Positions 48,160-57,756 of a stretch of 64,000 nucleotides of DNA are shown piece by piece. The position numbers were made by a program, and so were the translations under genes. Numbering within the stretch: the first letter of the stretch is position 1; each line of letters begins with the position of its first letter. Below the pieces are notes generated by a model, which searched no databases, had not been told where the DNA came from, and saw only the letters and a list, made by a program, of their open reading frames with translations. Origin of the DNA: CAUYUA01 sp963575675. GTDB taxonomy: Bacteria; Pseudomonadota; Alphaproteobacteria; Azospirillales; Azospirillaceae. The stretch lies in contig CAUYUA010000022.1 in assembly GCA_963575675.1 (NCBI GenBank), forward strand, positions 1 to 64,000, written 5' to 3'.

Positions 48160-48582
48160 TCAATTTACTTCGTCTTGCTGCCCATCGTTTTGAATCGGGC
48201 CGCTGTCTTGTCCCTTAGCGTCCGGATCCCGATCCACCAGCTCAATCATAGCCATTGGAGCCGCATCGCCATAACGAAATCCAGCTTTAAGCACTCGTGT
48301 ATAACCGCCTTCACGCTTTTGGTAGCGCTCAGCCAAAGTCGAAAACAACTTACGGACGATAACTTCATCCCGAAGAATCGACAAAGCACGACGACGATTA
48401 TGAAGACCGCCCTTTTTCCCGAGAGTAATCAATTTATCGGCAATTGGACGTAAAGATTTTGCTTTAGGCAAAGTCGTCTTAATCTGCTCATGCTTCAACA
48501 AGGAAACCGCCATGTTTGCAAACATAGCCTTACGATGGCTACTGGTTTTACCAAGCTTTCTTCCACAGACGCCATGACGCAT
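48160..48582 (-). CDS. rplQ: 50S ribosomal protein L17
   Basis: 140 aa; MRHGVCGRKLGKTSSHRKAM and KREGGYTRVLKAGFRYGDAAPMAMIELVDR are diagnostic. The C-terminus carries about 20 extra acidic, Gln-rich residues. It is the last gene of the alpha operon (rpsM-rpsK-rpoA-rplQ), 185 bp beyond rpoA. Confidence 0.97.
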   Translation of the reverse strand: MRHGVCGRKLGKTSSHRKAMFANMAVSLLKHEQIKTTLPKAKSLRPIADKLITLGKKGGLHNRRRALSILRDEVIVRKLFSTLAERYQKREGGYTRVLKAGFRYGDAAPMAMIELVDRDPDAKGQDSGPIQNDGQQDEVN

Positions 48583-48767
48583 AGACTGTATCCCTTTCTA
48601 TGACGGCCTCGCCTCGCGACGCGAAGCGGATTACACATCTTACCGCCTGCCGAACAGCGTTTGACAGCACGAGAAGTGGGAGCCAGGACAGCTCCAAATA
48701 ATTTCCGCACAACAAGCGGCAAGAGACCTACGCTCAACGCAAGACCACGCCACACGGAAACGTCACA

Positions 48768-49784
48768 TCAATACGGCTCTTCCAAACGTTTGGCCAGCTC
48801 TTCGATATTTTCTGGAGGCCAATTGGGAATCTCCATCCCCAGATGCAATCCCATTTGAGACAGAACTTCTTTGATTTCATTCAAAGACTTCCGCCCAAAA
48901 TTCGGCGTGCGCAACATTTCGGCTTCAGTCTTCTGAACCAAATCACCGATATAGACAATGTTGTCATTTTTAAGGCAGTTCGCAGAACGAACCGACAACT
49001 CAAGCTCATCAACTTTACGCAAGAGATTTTTATTGAAGGGAGGCTCTTCACCACGCTCTTCATGCACAGCGTGAGTAGGTTCTTCGAAGTTGATGAATAA
49101 CCGGAGTTGATCTTGCAGAATCCGAGCAGCCAAAGCTACGGCGTCTTCCGGAGGAACAGCGCCATTTGTTTCAACAATCATGGAGAGCTTATCGTAATCG
49201 GTGACCTGCCCAACGCGACTGTTATCAACTTTGTATGAGACTTTCCGAACGGGACTAAACAGAGCATCAATTGGGATCAACCCAATCGGCGCATCTTCCG
49301 GACGATTCTGGCTTGCGGGGACATACCCTTTGCCATTTTCGACCGTCAACTCCATATTGAGACGCGCCCCGGTATCGAGAGTGCAAATAACGATATCAGG
49401 ATCCATCACGGCAATGTCGGAACCGGTTTCAATCATTCCAGCCGTGACTTCTCCAGGACCGTCAGCACGCAGCCTCATATGCCTCGGGCCATCGCCATAC
49501 ATGCGAAGCCCCATGGCCTTAATATTCAGCACAATATCGGTCACATCTTCCCGAACGCCGGGAATTGACGAGAACTCGTGCAACACGCCGTCGATCTGAA
49601 TGGAAGTGACCGCCGCCCCCTGTAACGAAGACAACAGCACACGCCGAAGGGCGTTGCCCAAAGTTAACCCGAAACCGCGCTCCAACGGCTCGGCGACGAT
49701 CGTAGCGGACCGCCCCGGATCATCGCCCGGGTGGATGTCAAGCTTATTCGGCTTGATCAGTTCCTGCCAGTTTTTTTGTATCAC
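48768..49784 (-). CDS. rpoA: RNA polymerase alpha subunit
   Basis: 338 aa. The N-terminal dimerisation domain begins VIQKNWQELIKPNKLDIH with a GTG start at 49784 and GAGG upstream. The in-frame ORF continues 42 codons further upstream without family similarity. The C-terminal domain (SLNEIKEVLSQMGLHLGM) contacts UP elements and regulators. Between rpsK and rplQ, as is standard. Confidence 0.97.
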   Translation of the reverse strand: MIQKNWQELIKPNKLDIHPGDDPGRSATIVAEPLERGFGLTLGNALRRVLLSSLQGAAVTSIQIDGVLHEFSSIPGVREDVTDIVLNIKAMGLRMYGDGPRHMRLRADGPGEVTAGMIETGSDIAVMDPDIVICTLDTGARLNMELTVENGKGYVPASQNRPEDAPIGLIPIDALFSPVRKVSYKVDNSRVGQVTDYDKLSMIVETNGAVPPEDAVALAARILQDQLRLFINFEEPTHAVHEERGEEPPFNKNLLRKVDELELSVRSANCLKNDNIVYIGDLVQKTEAEMLRTPNFGRKSLNEIKEVLSQMGLHLGMEIPNWPPENIEELAKRLEEPY

Positions 49785-49910
49785 GGGAGCGACCTCTTGC
49801 CAACCTGATGATGCGATCGAGTATGACCGCCTTCCCCACCCCTGCTCGCTTGATTGGCCCCAAAAGAAACCAACCACGCGAACCAGCAAGGAAGTTGTAT
49901 TCGGAAGCAC

Positions 49911-50309
49911 TCACACTCTGCGCTTCTTGGGGGGACGGACGCCGTTGTGGGGAATCGGCGTCACATCACGAATAGATGAGATGGAAAAACCGATAGATTG
50001 AAGCGCCCGCAACGCAGATTCACGACCGGAACCTGGCCCTTTGACCTCGACTTCCAAGGTCTTCATGCCATGTTCCATCGCCTTACGCCCTGCGTCTTCA
50101 GCTGCAATCTGCGCGGCGTAAGGAGTGGATTTCCTCGATCCTTTAAATCCTTGGCTACCTGACGACGACCAAGCAATTGTGTTCCCTTGGGCGTCAGTGA
50201 TCGTGATCATTGTATTATTAAACGACGCATTTACATGCGCGACGCCGGCGGTAATATTCTTACGCTCGCGTCGCCGCAGGCGCTGCGCAGCTGCACTCGG
50301 CTTAGCCAT
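49911..50309 (-). CDS. rpsK: 30S ribosomal protein S11
   Basis: 132 aa; NASFNNTMITITDAQGN and the C-terminal GVRPPKKRRV are diagnostic. It sits in the alpha operon between rpsM and rpoA. Confidence 0.97.
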   Translation of the reverse strand: MAKPSAAAQRLRRRERKNITAGVAHVNASFNNTMITITDAQGNTIAWSSSGSQGFKGSRKSTPYAAQIAAEDAGRKAMEHGMKTLEVEVKGPGSGRESALRALQSIGFSISSIRDVTPIPHNGVRPPKKRRV

Positions 50310-50331
50310 CGATCAACCCTTATCCTTGTGC

Positions 50332-50700
50332 TTACTTCTTCTTACCGGCAATCGGCTTAGCCGGCCCTTTACGGGTCCGAGCGTTTGTATGCGTCCGTTG
50401 CCCATGAACTGGCAACCCTTTACGATGACGCAAACCGCGATAGCAACCCAAATCCATTAGTCGCTTGATATTCATCGCGACTTCACGGCGAAGGTCACCC
50501 TCAACTCGATAATCACTATCGATGAGCTCGCGAATACGCAATATCTCATCATCGGTTAGTTGATTGACCCGTCTCTCGGATGGAATACCGACCCGAGAGC
50601 AGATATCTTTCGCCTTTCGCGGGCCGATGCCGTGAATATAGGTCAAACCGATTTCAACCCGCTTTTGCGCGGGAATGTTGACGCCAGCAATACGCGCCAC
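50332..50700 (-). CDS. rpsM: 30S ribosomal protein S13
   Basis: 122 aa. The family start is VARIAGVNIP, encoded from GTG at 50700 with GAGGAG seven bases upstream; the open frame extends 8 codons further but without similarity. HGIGPRKAKDI and RHRKGLPVHGQRTHTNARTRKG are conserved. It is first in the alpha operon here and preceded by its own promoter. Confidence 0.96.
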   Translation of the reverse strand: MARIAGVNIPAQKRVEIGLTYIHGIGPRKAKDICSRVGIPSERRVNQLTDDEILRIRELIDSDYRVEGDLRREVAMNIKRLMDLGCYRGLRHRKGLPVHGQRTHTNARTRKGPAKPIAGKKK

Positions 50701-51122
50701 GCCTCGTCTCCTCGCTTCTGTCAAGGCCCTTAAGGCCGGACTATTCCCAACACACCGAATACAAGCCCTTGAATTCTGACCAGCCCCTGCAATGTAACCA
50801 GAACCCCTGATTCACCGCCTTACGACTCGCTGCTTTTCAAACACTTGCTCTACTTTCTCTCGACCCCAGTTTATGCGCGAACAAAGAGGGCGGGAGTATA
50901 GGCTGGTCCCCGCCTCTGTCAACCGAACTCGCGACATTGTTACTCTAAGAACCGAAGTTAGATGCAAAAAAAAGCCTACCCCTGACTTTCATCACGAACA
51001 TTGACGGGATACAAGAATCTGTTCCTTCTTCGTTCTCGTCAAACAGATACTCATGAGCACGTCAGGCCCTTGTTAACTCACTCCAGAGAACCTAAGCCTA
51101 CCGACTCGCAAACACAACCGGG
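50701..51122. other. Non-coding gap between adk and rpsM
   Basis: About 420 bp with no gene inside an otherwise packed ribosomal gene cluster. It contains a strong promoter (50895-50922) and an imperfect AGAGGGCGGG/CCCGCCTCT hairpin overlapping it. It thus breaks the spc and alpha units into separately controlled transcripts. Confidence 0.6.
50895..50922 (-). promoter_or_regulatory. Predicted sigma-70-type promoter for rpsM-rpsK-rpoA-rplQ
   Basis: On the minus strand, TTGACA (50922-50917) is followed after 16 bp by TATACT (50900-50895), an unusually good match to the housekeeping consensus. It lies about 195 bp before the rpsM start. Spacing and location make it the likely alpha-operon promoter. 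Confidence 0.7.
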
Positions 51123-51779
51123 TTACCGAGCGGCCTTCAATGCTTCCTGAATTTGACGTGTAACCTCATCAATTTCAGCCATTCCATCAACAGACCTTAA
51201 AACACCACGATCTCGATAGTAAGGCAGAATCGGAGCAGTCTGCGCATGGTATTGCATTAAGCGAGTGCGAACGGTCTCCGCATTGTCATCGGCGCGGCGC
51301 TTAAAATCACCAGAGCCACACTGATCACAAACACCATCAACCTTTGGCCGACGATACTTGTCATGGTACCCTGCGTTACACTTGGAACAAGTATAACGTC
51401 CAGTGATACGCTCAATAAGCACGCCGTCATCGACTTTCATCTCGATAACAAGGCCGAGCTTCAACCCTTTGTCAAGAAGCATTTTGTCAAGGGCTTCGGC
51501 CTGAGGAACCGTGCGAGGAAAACCATCCAGAAGAAAACCATTGCAGCAATCCGGACGTTCAATACGATCGGAGATCAACTTGACCACCAACTCATCCGGA
51601 ACCAGCTTGCCAGCCTCCATGATCGCCTTGGCTTGAAGCCCCAAAGCGCTTCCCTCGACAACAGCGGCGCGCAACATATCGCCGGTAGAAAGCTGAACCA
51701 CACCCGTTTGCGCTTCTATTAACTGCGCTTGAGTGCCTTTACCCGCGCCTGGCGGCCCTAATAAGATCAGATTCATCAT
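51123..51779 (-). CDS. adk: Adenylate kinase
   Basis: It interconverts ATP + AMP and 2 ADP. 218 aa with P-loop GPPGAGKGTQ, AMP-binding LSTGDMLRAA and GFLLDGFPRT. The LID has a zinc site (CSKC near 131, CDQC near 151), so this is the long LID, zinc-type form. The start overlaps the secY stop (ATGA), with tandem ATGs. The secY-adk pair is typical of this cluster. Confidence 0.97.
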   Translation of the reverse strand: MMNLILLGPPGAGKGTQAQLIEAQTGVVQLSTGDMLRAAVVEGSALGLQAKAIMEAGKLVPDELVVKLISDRIERPDCCNGFLLDGFPRTVPQAEALDKMLLDKGLKLGLVIEMKVDDGVLIERITGRYTCSKCNAGYHDKYRRPKVDGVCDQCGSGDFKRRADDNAETVRTRLMQYHAQTAPILPYYRDRGVLRSVDGMAEIDEVTRQIQEALKAAR

Positions 51780-53116
51780 TTCCTCCCACGCAACTTCGCC
51801 TTTTTAATCAGCCCTTCATACTGATGGGCCAACAGATGCGAATGAATTTGCGCCACTGTCTCCATGGTTACCGAAACCACGATCAACAGACTGGTTCCGC
51901 CAAAATAAAACGGCACCGCATTCTGAGAAATCAACAACTCCGGCAAAAGACACACAGCGGTCAAATAACCTGCGCCAACGACCGTCAATCGCGTCAAAAC
52001 AAAATCCAGATAATCAGCGGTGTTCTTGCCGGGACGAATACCCGGAATGAAACCGCCATACTTCTTCAAATTATCTGCCGTCTCGACTGGATTAAACACA
52101 ATTGCTGTATAGAAGAAGCAGAAAAACACAATCAGACTTGAATACATCAGCATGTACAGAAACGAACCATGCGAAAGAAACGACGTAATCATCTGAAGCC
52201 AATCGGGCCCCTGGCCTCCCGTAAACCCGACGACAGTCAAGGGAAGAAGAAGCAAAGAACTCGCGAAAATCGGAGGTATAACACCCGAAGTGTTCAACTT
52301 AAGCGGAAGGTGAGACGACTCGCCACCAAACATCTTGCGCCCAACCTGACGCTTTGGATACTGAACAATCAACCGACGCTGAGCGCGCTCAAAAAACACG
52401 ATAAAATAAACCACTCCGACAGACGCAAGAAGTAAAACGATGATAAAGAGAGGGGATAACGCGCCTGTGCGGCCCATTTCCAAGGTATTGACCAACGCAC
52501 GAGGAATATTGGCGACAATGCCAGCAAAAATGATTAAAGAGATTCCATTGCCAACTCCACGAGAAGTAATTTGCTCTCCTAACCACATCAAAAACATAGT
52601 CCCGCCAGCCAACGTAATGACTGTGCTCACGCGAAAGAACAAACCCGGCTCGATGACCGCAGAACCACTACCGCCCGTCATCCCTTCAAGTCCGACCGCC
52701 AACCCATACGATTGCACCGCCGCCAACAACACCGTCAAATAGCGGGTGTACTGATTGAGCTTTTTACGACCGCTCTCACCTTCTTTTTTTAACGCTTCCA
52801 ACGTTGGAGATGTGGCTGTTAGAAGCTGAACAATAATTGAAGCCGAGATATAAGGCATAATATTCATGGCAAAAATAGTCATCCGGCTAAGCGCGCCACC
52901 GGCAAACATATCGAACATATCAAGAATCCCACCGCCATGTTGCCGGAACACATCCCGCATAATTTGCGGATCAATTCCCGGCAGTGGAATATAGGACCCA
53001 AGCCGATACACGACCAGCGCTCCCAGCGTAAACCATAGCCTTTTCTGCAATTCCGTCGCCTTGGCGAAGGCTCCAAAATTGATATTGGCGGCAAGCTGCT
53101 CAGCGGCTGATGCCAT
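51776..53116 (-). CDS. secY: Protein translocase subunit SecY
   Basis: 446 aa; ten TM segments; GIDPQI, GMTGGS and the ATSPTLEALKKEG stretch are conserved SecY features. The start is MASAAEQLAAN at 53116 with AAGGA upstream. The open frame extends 28 codons further without similarity. It is the channel of the Sec translocon, within the spc operon; rplO lies 256 bp upstream. Confidence 0.97.
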   Translation of the reverse strand: MASAAEQLAANINFGAFAKATELQKRLWFTLGALVVYRLGSYIPLPGIDPQIMRDVFRQHGGGILDMFDMFAGGALSRMTIFAMNIMPYISASIIVQLLTATSPTLEALKKEGESGRKKLNQYTRYLTVLLAAVQSYGLAVGLEGMTGGSGSAVIEPGLFFRVSTVITLAGGTMFLMWLGEQITSRGVGNGISLIIFAGIVANIPRALVNTLEMGRTGALSPLFIIVLLLASVGVVYFIVFFERAQRRLIVQYPKRQVGRKMFGGESSHLPLKLNTSGVIPPIFASSLLLLPLTVVGFTGGQGPDWLQMITSFLSHGSFLYMLMYSSLIVFFCFFYTAIVFNPVETADNLKKYGGFIPGIRPGKNTADYLDFVLTRLTVVGAGYLTAVCLLPELLISQNAVPFYFGGTSLLIVVSVTMETVAQIHSHLLAHQYEGLIKKAKLRGRK

Positions 53117-53372
53117 TGTTTTTTGTCCTTGACCCAATTCCATGTGGCGAACTGAGGCGGGCTCCCCCCACCCCACGACTGAATTTTCCCTATTCAGCAC
53201 AAAAAAGCGCTAAACAGACGACCGAACTTGCCCTTACGAACATCTACCGTTGGCAGGGTTATAATCGGCCTCATCAATAACAATTATTTACCATAACGCA
53301 TAACCGCGCCAAATAGACTCAACGCACCAACACGCCACCGCTAATTCGGCGCAGCCGCAGGCTATGAAAACA

Positions 53373-53837
53373 TCAACCTTCCGTGGTCACACTCCCACCG
53401 GCCTTTTCGACGAGCAAGATCGCGTTCTTTGAAGCGCCGGAGACCATAAAAGCAAGCTTCGCTTTTAAATTCTCCCCAGCTTTCGCAAGAAGACGCACGC
53501 CATCTTTTACATCATCAACCAAGCCAGCCGCACGCAACGCCTCGGTCGTCACCGGCTGAGACACATCCAAACGCCCAGCATCCACAGCCTGCTGAATACG
53601 CCCTAAATTGACAATCGCAAATTCTTTACTGGTCGGATTTTGGAAGCCCCGCTTCGGCAGACGCCGATGCAGAGGCATCTGACCACCTTCAAAGCCTTTT
53701 ATAGCAACACCAGTACGCGACGTCTGCCCTTTCACGCCTCGTCCCGCTGTTTTGCCCTTACCGGAGCCGATGCCGCGCCCGACCCGCATCCGAGCTTTTC
53801 GAGCCCCTTCCCGGTCGCGAATTTCATTTAATTTCAT
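53373..53837 (-). CDS. rplO: 50S ribosomal protein L15
   Basis: 154 aa beginning MKLNEIRDREGARKARMRVGRG at 53837 after AAGGTG. GKTAGRGVKGQTSRTGVAIKGFEGGQ is diagnostic. Spc operon, between rpmD and secY. Confidence 0.97.
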   Translation of the reverse strand: MKLNEIRDREGARKARMRVGRGIGSGKGKTAGRGVKGQTSRTGVAIKGFEGGQMPLHRRLPKRGFQNPTSKEFAIVNLGRIQQAVDAGRLDVSQPVTTEALRAAGLVDDVKDGVRLLAKAGENLKAKLAFMVSGASKNAILLVEKAGGSVTTEG

Positions 53838-54040
53838 CACGGTCACCTTTTATCTCATCCGCGACTGTCACCACGCAACACACAGCCCTCAATTAGCCCG
53901 AGGTTTCTCTAGTGCTCGCGCGCTTACTGTCTGCTTTTTCTATCTACACATCATCACGCCGTCCGCGTATTGCGGAAGGCAACCCAACGACAAACCCTTG
54001 CGTCGTCATGACTTAACGCCATGACGACGCTCGTCGATGC

Positions 54041-54232
54041 TTACTCGCTTTTTTCCACACGCACCAAGTGATGGACTTTGGCGATCATTCCACGCACCGA
54101 TGGCGTGTCTTCCAACTCACGCGTCCGATGACGTTTATTCAACCCCAGACCAATTAAAGTCGCCCTCTGATCATTCCTACGACCAATCGGGCTTCCCACT
54201 TGAGTAACAATGACCGTTCTTTTCTCAGGCAT
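54041..54232 (-). CDS. rpmD: 50S ribosomal protein L30
   Basis: 63 aa, from MPEKRTVIVTQVGSPIGRR at 54232; GLGLNKRHRTRELEDTPSVRGMI is diagnostic. Starts 8 bp inside the rpsE end. Confidence 0.96.
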   Translation of the reverse strand: MPEKRTVIVTQVGSPIGRRNDQRATLIGLGLNKRHRTRELEDTPSVRGMIAKVHHLVRVEKSE

Positions 54233-54812
54233 TTGTGACCTCCTTGGTCGTCTCTTGCGAGTCGCGACGGCCAAGTATATCACTAACGCGCCGTCCTCGA
54301 CGCGCAGCAACCAAACGCGGGCTGACCACTTGGCCCAAAGCGTCAAAAGTTGCTTTGATCATATTGTGTGGATTGGAAGTTCCAATCGACTTCGTAACAA
54401 CGTCCTGAACGCCCAATGCTTCAAAGATCGCGCGCATTGGACCGCCTGCGATAATCCCAGTGCCCGCAGGAGCTGCTCGCAACACCACTCGCCCAGCTCC
54501 ATAATGACCAATCACGTCATGATGAAGCGTGCGCGCTTCGCGTAGCGGAACGCGAATCATAGTCCGCTTTGCCTGATCAGTCGCCTTGCGAATAGCTTCC
54601 GGAACTTCACGCGCCTTTCCTGAGCCTACGCCGACTCGACCTTTGCTGTCGCCAACAACGACCAAAGCCGCAAATCCGAATCGTCTACCACCCTTAACCA
54701 CCTTTGCGACGCGGTTGATGCTGACGAGCTTTTCAACCAGTTCGCTTTCTTCTCTTTCACGATCCCGCGGCTGCCGCTCCCGGTCGCCCCGCTCGCCTTT
54801 ATCCCGTGCCAT
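54225..54812 (-). CDS. rpsE: 30S ribosomal protein S5
   Basis: 195 aa from MARDKGERGDRERQ at 54812; the double-stranded RNA-binding motif and GRVGVGSGKAREVPEAIRKA are conserved. The N-terminus has a charged Arg/Asp/Glu extension of about 25 residues beyond the usual core. Confidence 0.97.
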   Translation of the reverse strand: MARDKGERGDRERQPRDREREESELVEKLVSINRVAKVVKGGRRFGFAALVVVGDSKGRVGVGSGKAREVPEAIRKATDQAKRTMIRVPLREARTLHHDVIGHYGAGRVVLRAAPAGTGIIAGGPMRAIFEALGVQDVVTKSIGTSNPHNMIKATFDALGQVVSPRLVAARRGRRVSDILGRRDSQETTKEVTNA

Positions 54813-54825
54813 GTTCGGGCTCTCC

Positions 54826-55188
54826 TCAGAACGACAAACCGGCTTCGCGCGCGGCGTCCGCCAACGCCTTAACTCGGCCGTGGAACATATACCCGCCACG
54901 ATCGAAAACGACCTTGGCGACGCCAGCGGCCACAGCACGTTCGGCAATCAATTTGCCGACCTGCTTTGCCGCTTCAACATCTGCGCCGGTTTTAAGAACG
55001 TCTTTCAGCGACTTATCGAGGCTTGACGCCGCAGCGACAGTCACACCTTGGACATCATCGATAACTTGTGCGTAAATGTTCTTACTGGACCGGAAAACCG
55101 ACAGCCGCAAGCGACCATGGGCGCGCCGGGCAATTCGAGCCCGCACCCGCTGGGTGCGGCGCGCGTGCAGCTTTTTCGCCTTGTTCAT
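54826..55188 (-). CDS. rplR: 50S ribosomal protein L18
   Basis: 120 aa; RLSVFRSSKNIYAQVIDD and the C-terminal KVVFDRGGYMFHGRVKALADAAREAGL are diagnostic. Between rplF and rpsE. Confidence 0.97.
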   Translation of the reverse strand: MNKAKKLHARRTQRVRARIARRAHGRLRLSVFRSSKNIYAQVIDDVQGVTVAAASSLDKSLKDVLKTGADVEAAKQVGKLIAERAVAAGVAKVVFDRGGYMFHGRVKALADAAREAGLSF

Positions 55189-55199
55189 GACCGACGCCC

Positions 55200-55733
55200 C
55201 TACTTCTTCTTGCCTTCCTTACGGAGCAGCGTCTCGGTTTCGTACTTGATCCCCTTGCCTTTATAGGGCTCAGGCTTACGAAAACCGCGAATCTCTGCAG
55301 CGACTTGTCCTACTTTTTGCCGATCGCAACCACTGATTGAGATCGAGGTCGGCTTTTCAGTCTTGATGCTAATCCCAGGAGGAATCGGGTACTTGATTTC
55401 GTGACTGTAACCGAGCTGCATCACCAGATACGAACCCTGCACCGCCGCGCGATAACCGACGCCATTAATTTCAAGATTAACAGTAAACCCTTTGCTGACG
55501 CCGATCACCATATTGTTGACCAACGTCCGCGCCGTCGCCCACATCATACGAGAGCGACGATTTTCACTACGCTTGGCAATTACAACCTTCTCGCCGTCGA
55601 TCCGCGCCAAAACGTCATCGACCAACACTGTGCTGAGTTGCCCCAGCTTTCCTTTTGCGGTTACACTTTGACCGCTGACTTGCACTTCGACCCCGGCAGG
55701 CACCGGAACCGGATGTTTTCCAATTCGCGACAT
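55200..55733 (-). CDS. rplF: 50S ribosomal protein L6
   Basis: 177 aa; begins MSRIGKHPVPVPAGV and ends with KGKGIKYETETLLRKEGKKK, both typical. It has two KOW-free alpha/beta halves. Confidence 0.97.
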   Translation of the reverse strand: MSRIGKHPVPVPAGVEVQVSGQSVTAKGKLGQLSTVLVDDVLARIDGEKVVIAKRSENRRSRMMWATARTLVNNMVIGVSKGFTVNLEINGVGYRAAVQGSYLVMQLGYSHEIKYPIPPGISIKTEKPTSISISGCDRQKVGQVAAEIRGFRKPEPYKGKGIKYETETLLRKEGKKK

Positions 55734-55745
55734 GAGGGGGCCCCT

Positions 55746-56144
55746 TTAGAACACGCGGCACAGCACCTCGCCGCCGACATTGGCGGCGCGGGCCTCGTTG
55801 TCAGACATCACTCCACGCGATGTCGACAAGATAGCGATGCCAAGGCCATTATAGACCCGTGGCAGATCGGTGATTTTTGAATACACGCGCCGTCCTGGAC
55901 GGGACACGCGCGATATCTGTTTAATCACCGGCTCACCCTCATGATATTTCAGTTCGATGCGAATGCGCAAAATCCCTGCCCTCCCCTTTTTTTGGCTGTA
56001 GCCGCGAATATCCCCTCCCCGCCGCAACACTTCCAACACATTGACGCGCAATTTCGACGCCGGAGATTCAACCGCTGCCATTCGGGCCTGTTGGCCATTG
56101 CGAATGCGGGTTAACATATCGCCGAGAGGATCACTCAACGCCAT
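55746..56144 (-). CDS. rpsH: 30S ribosomal protein S8
   Basis: 132 aa; begins SDPLGDMLTRIRNGQ and ends with the STSRGVMSDNEARAANVGGEVLCRVF rRNA-binding motif. Confidence 0.97.
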   Translation of the reverse strand: MALSDPLGDMLTRIRNGQQARMAAVESPASKLRVNVLEVLRRGGDIRGYSQKKGRAGILRIRIELKYHEGEPVIKQISRVSRPGRRVYSKITDLPRVYNGLGIAILSTSRGVMSDNEARAANVGGEVLCRVF

Positions 56145-56159
56145 AATTCAGACCCTCCC

Positions 56160-56465
56160 TTACCAGCTCGATTTAACCATTCCGGGTATCTGGCCTGTAG
56201 ACGCCAGTTCCCGGAGCGCAATACGCGACAATTTAAATTTCCGATAGAAACCTCTCGGTCGACCGGATAGTTCGCAACGGTTGCGAACGCGCGTCCGGCT
56301 AGAGTTACGCGGCATTTCCGCTAGTTTCAAACGAGCCTGGAATTGCTCCTCAGGCGACAAAGACTTATCACGCGCGATGGCTTTCAACCGCGCCCGTTTT
56401 GGGGCGTACTGTTTCGCCAACCGCTCTCGCCGCTTATTTTTCTCGACGGCGCTGACTTTAGCCAT
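56160..56465 (-). CDS. rpsN: 30S ribosomal protein S14
   Basis: 101 aa; zinc-free (long) type, since no CxxC pair is present; RNRCELSGRPRGFYRKFKLSR is diagnostic. Confidence 0.97.
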   Translation of the reverse strand: MAKVSAVEKNKRRERLAKQYAPKRARLKAIARDKSLSPEEQFQARLKLAEMPRNSSRTRVRNRCELSGRPRGFYRKFKLSRIALRELASTGQIPGMVKSSW

Positions 56466-56488
56466 GTCCGAAATCCCTCCTGCGGCGG

Positions 56489-57028
56489 TCAGTTGATGAA
56501 CGGCAAGTCGAAGCCGCGCAACAACGCCTTGGCTTCTTTGTCAGTCTTCGCGGTGGTGACGATGATAATGTCCATCCCCCGAATCTGATCGATTTTATCG
56601 TAGTCAATTTCCGGAAAAACAATCTGCTCTTTCAAGCCCATGGCGTAGTTGCCACGACCATCGAAACTATTGCCGGACACTCCCCGAAAATCACGGACGC
56701 GCGGCAAAGCGATGGAGATCAAACGATCCAAAAACTCATACATCCGATCGCACCGCAAAGTTACTTTGCAACCGATCGCCATGTTTTCACGCAGCTTGAA
56801 CTGCGCAATAGATTTGCGAGACCGCGTCACCACCGGTTTTTGACCCGCAATTGAGGTCAAATCGGTCACGGCGCACGCTATCTTTTTGCTGTCGCCCGTC
56901 GCCTCGCCGACGCCCATATTAATGATGATCTTTTCCAAGCGAGGAACTTGCAGATCATTCGAATACTTAAACTCTGTCTTCAAGGCGGGTTTTATCACCG
57001 TCTCGTAGCGCTGCTTCAAACGGGTCAT
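56489..57028 (-). CDS. rplE: 50S ribosomal protein L5
   Basis: 179 aa from MTRLKQRYETVIKPAL at 57028; an upstream GTG at 57043 overlaps the rplX stop but adds non-conserved residues. PRLEKIIINMGVGEA is diagnostic. Confidence 0.96.
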   Translation of the reverse strand: MTRLKQRYETVIKPALKTEFKYSNDLQVPRLEKIIINMGVGEATGDSKKIACAVTDLTSIAGQKPVVTRSRKSIAQFKLRENMAIGCKVTLRCDRMYEFLDRLISIALPRVRDFRGVSGNSFDGRGNYAMGLKEQIVFPEIDYDKIDQIRGMDIIIVTTAKTDKEAKALLRGFDLPFIN

Positions 57029-57039
57029 GGCCGCCCCAC

Positions 57040-57363
57040 TCACAGATCAATCGTCTCACCGGAGCGCTTGGCCACACGAACCTTACGGCCGTCTTCCAAT
57101 ATCCGGTATCCAACGCGCGTCGGCTTGTTTGTCTTCGGGTCGATGTGGGCGACGTTTGAAATATGAATCGACGCCTCTATTTCGATGATTCCGCCTTGCA
57201 CTTTCATGCTGGGCGCTTGGTGTTTTTTAACCAAGTTGACACCCTGCACAACGACACGGCTTTCTTTCGGCAAAACCTTTACAACTTCCCCAGTCTTGCC
57301 TTTATCTCGACCGGAAATGACCACCACCCGGTCCTTGGCCTTGATTCGTAACTTAATGGCCAT
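57040..57363 (-). CDS. rplX: 50S ribosomal protein L24
   Basis: 107 aa with a KOW motif in RVVVISGRDKGKTGEVVKV; just downstream of rplN with no gap. Confidence 0.97.
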   Translation of the reverse strand: MAIKLRIKAKDRVVVISGRDKGKTGEVVKVLPKESRVVVQGVNLVKKHQAPSMKVQGGIIEIEASIHISNVAHIDPKTNKPTRVGYRILEDGRKVRVAKRSGETIDL

Positions 57364-57732
57364 TTACAGAACCTCCGGCGCGAGCGAAATGATCTTCATA
57401 AACTTCTTTGCCCGTAGCTCGCGCGTCACCGGCCCAAAAATACGTGTGCCGATCGGCTCGCCCTGCTTGTTGATCAGAACCGCAGCATTACGATCGAAGC
57501 GAATTGCGCTGCCATCGCCACGCCGAACTTCCTTCGAAGTCCTCACGATCACGGCCCTGTGAACATCGCCCTTTTTTACTCGGCCACGCGGAATCGCCTC
57601 TTTGACTGAAACGACAATCACATCACCAATTGTCGCGACTTTGCGCTTTGATCCACCAAGGACCTTGATGCACTGCACCCGGCGCGCACCGCTATTATCG
57701 GCGACTTCCAGGTTGGTTTGCATCTGAATCAT
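57364..57732 (-). CDS. rplN: 50S ribosomal protein L14
   Basis: 122 aa; MIQMQTNLEVADNSGARRVQCIKVLGG and IGTRIFGPVTRELR are diagnostic. Standard spc start. Confidence 0.97.
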   Translation of the reverse strand: MIQMQTNLEVADNSGARRVQCIKVLGGSKRKVATIGDVIVVSVKEAIPRGRVKKGDVHRAVIVRTSKEVRRGDGSAIRFDRNAAVLINKQGEPIGTRIFGPVTRELRAKKFMKIISLAPEVL

Positions 57733-57756
57733 GTTTTGCCTTTCCTATACTCTGGC

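Noticed and set aside
49785..49910. In-frame 42-codon extension of rpoA
   Set aside because: RpoA proteins begin at (M/V)IQKNWQEL; the GTG at 49784 has its own ribosome site.
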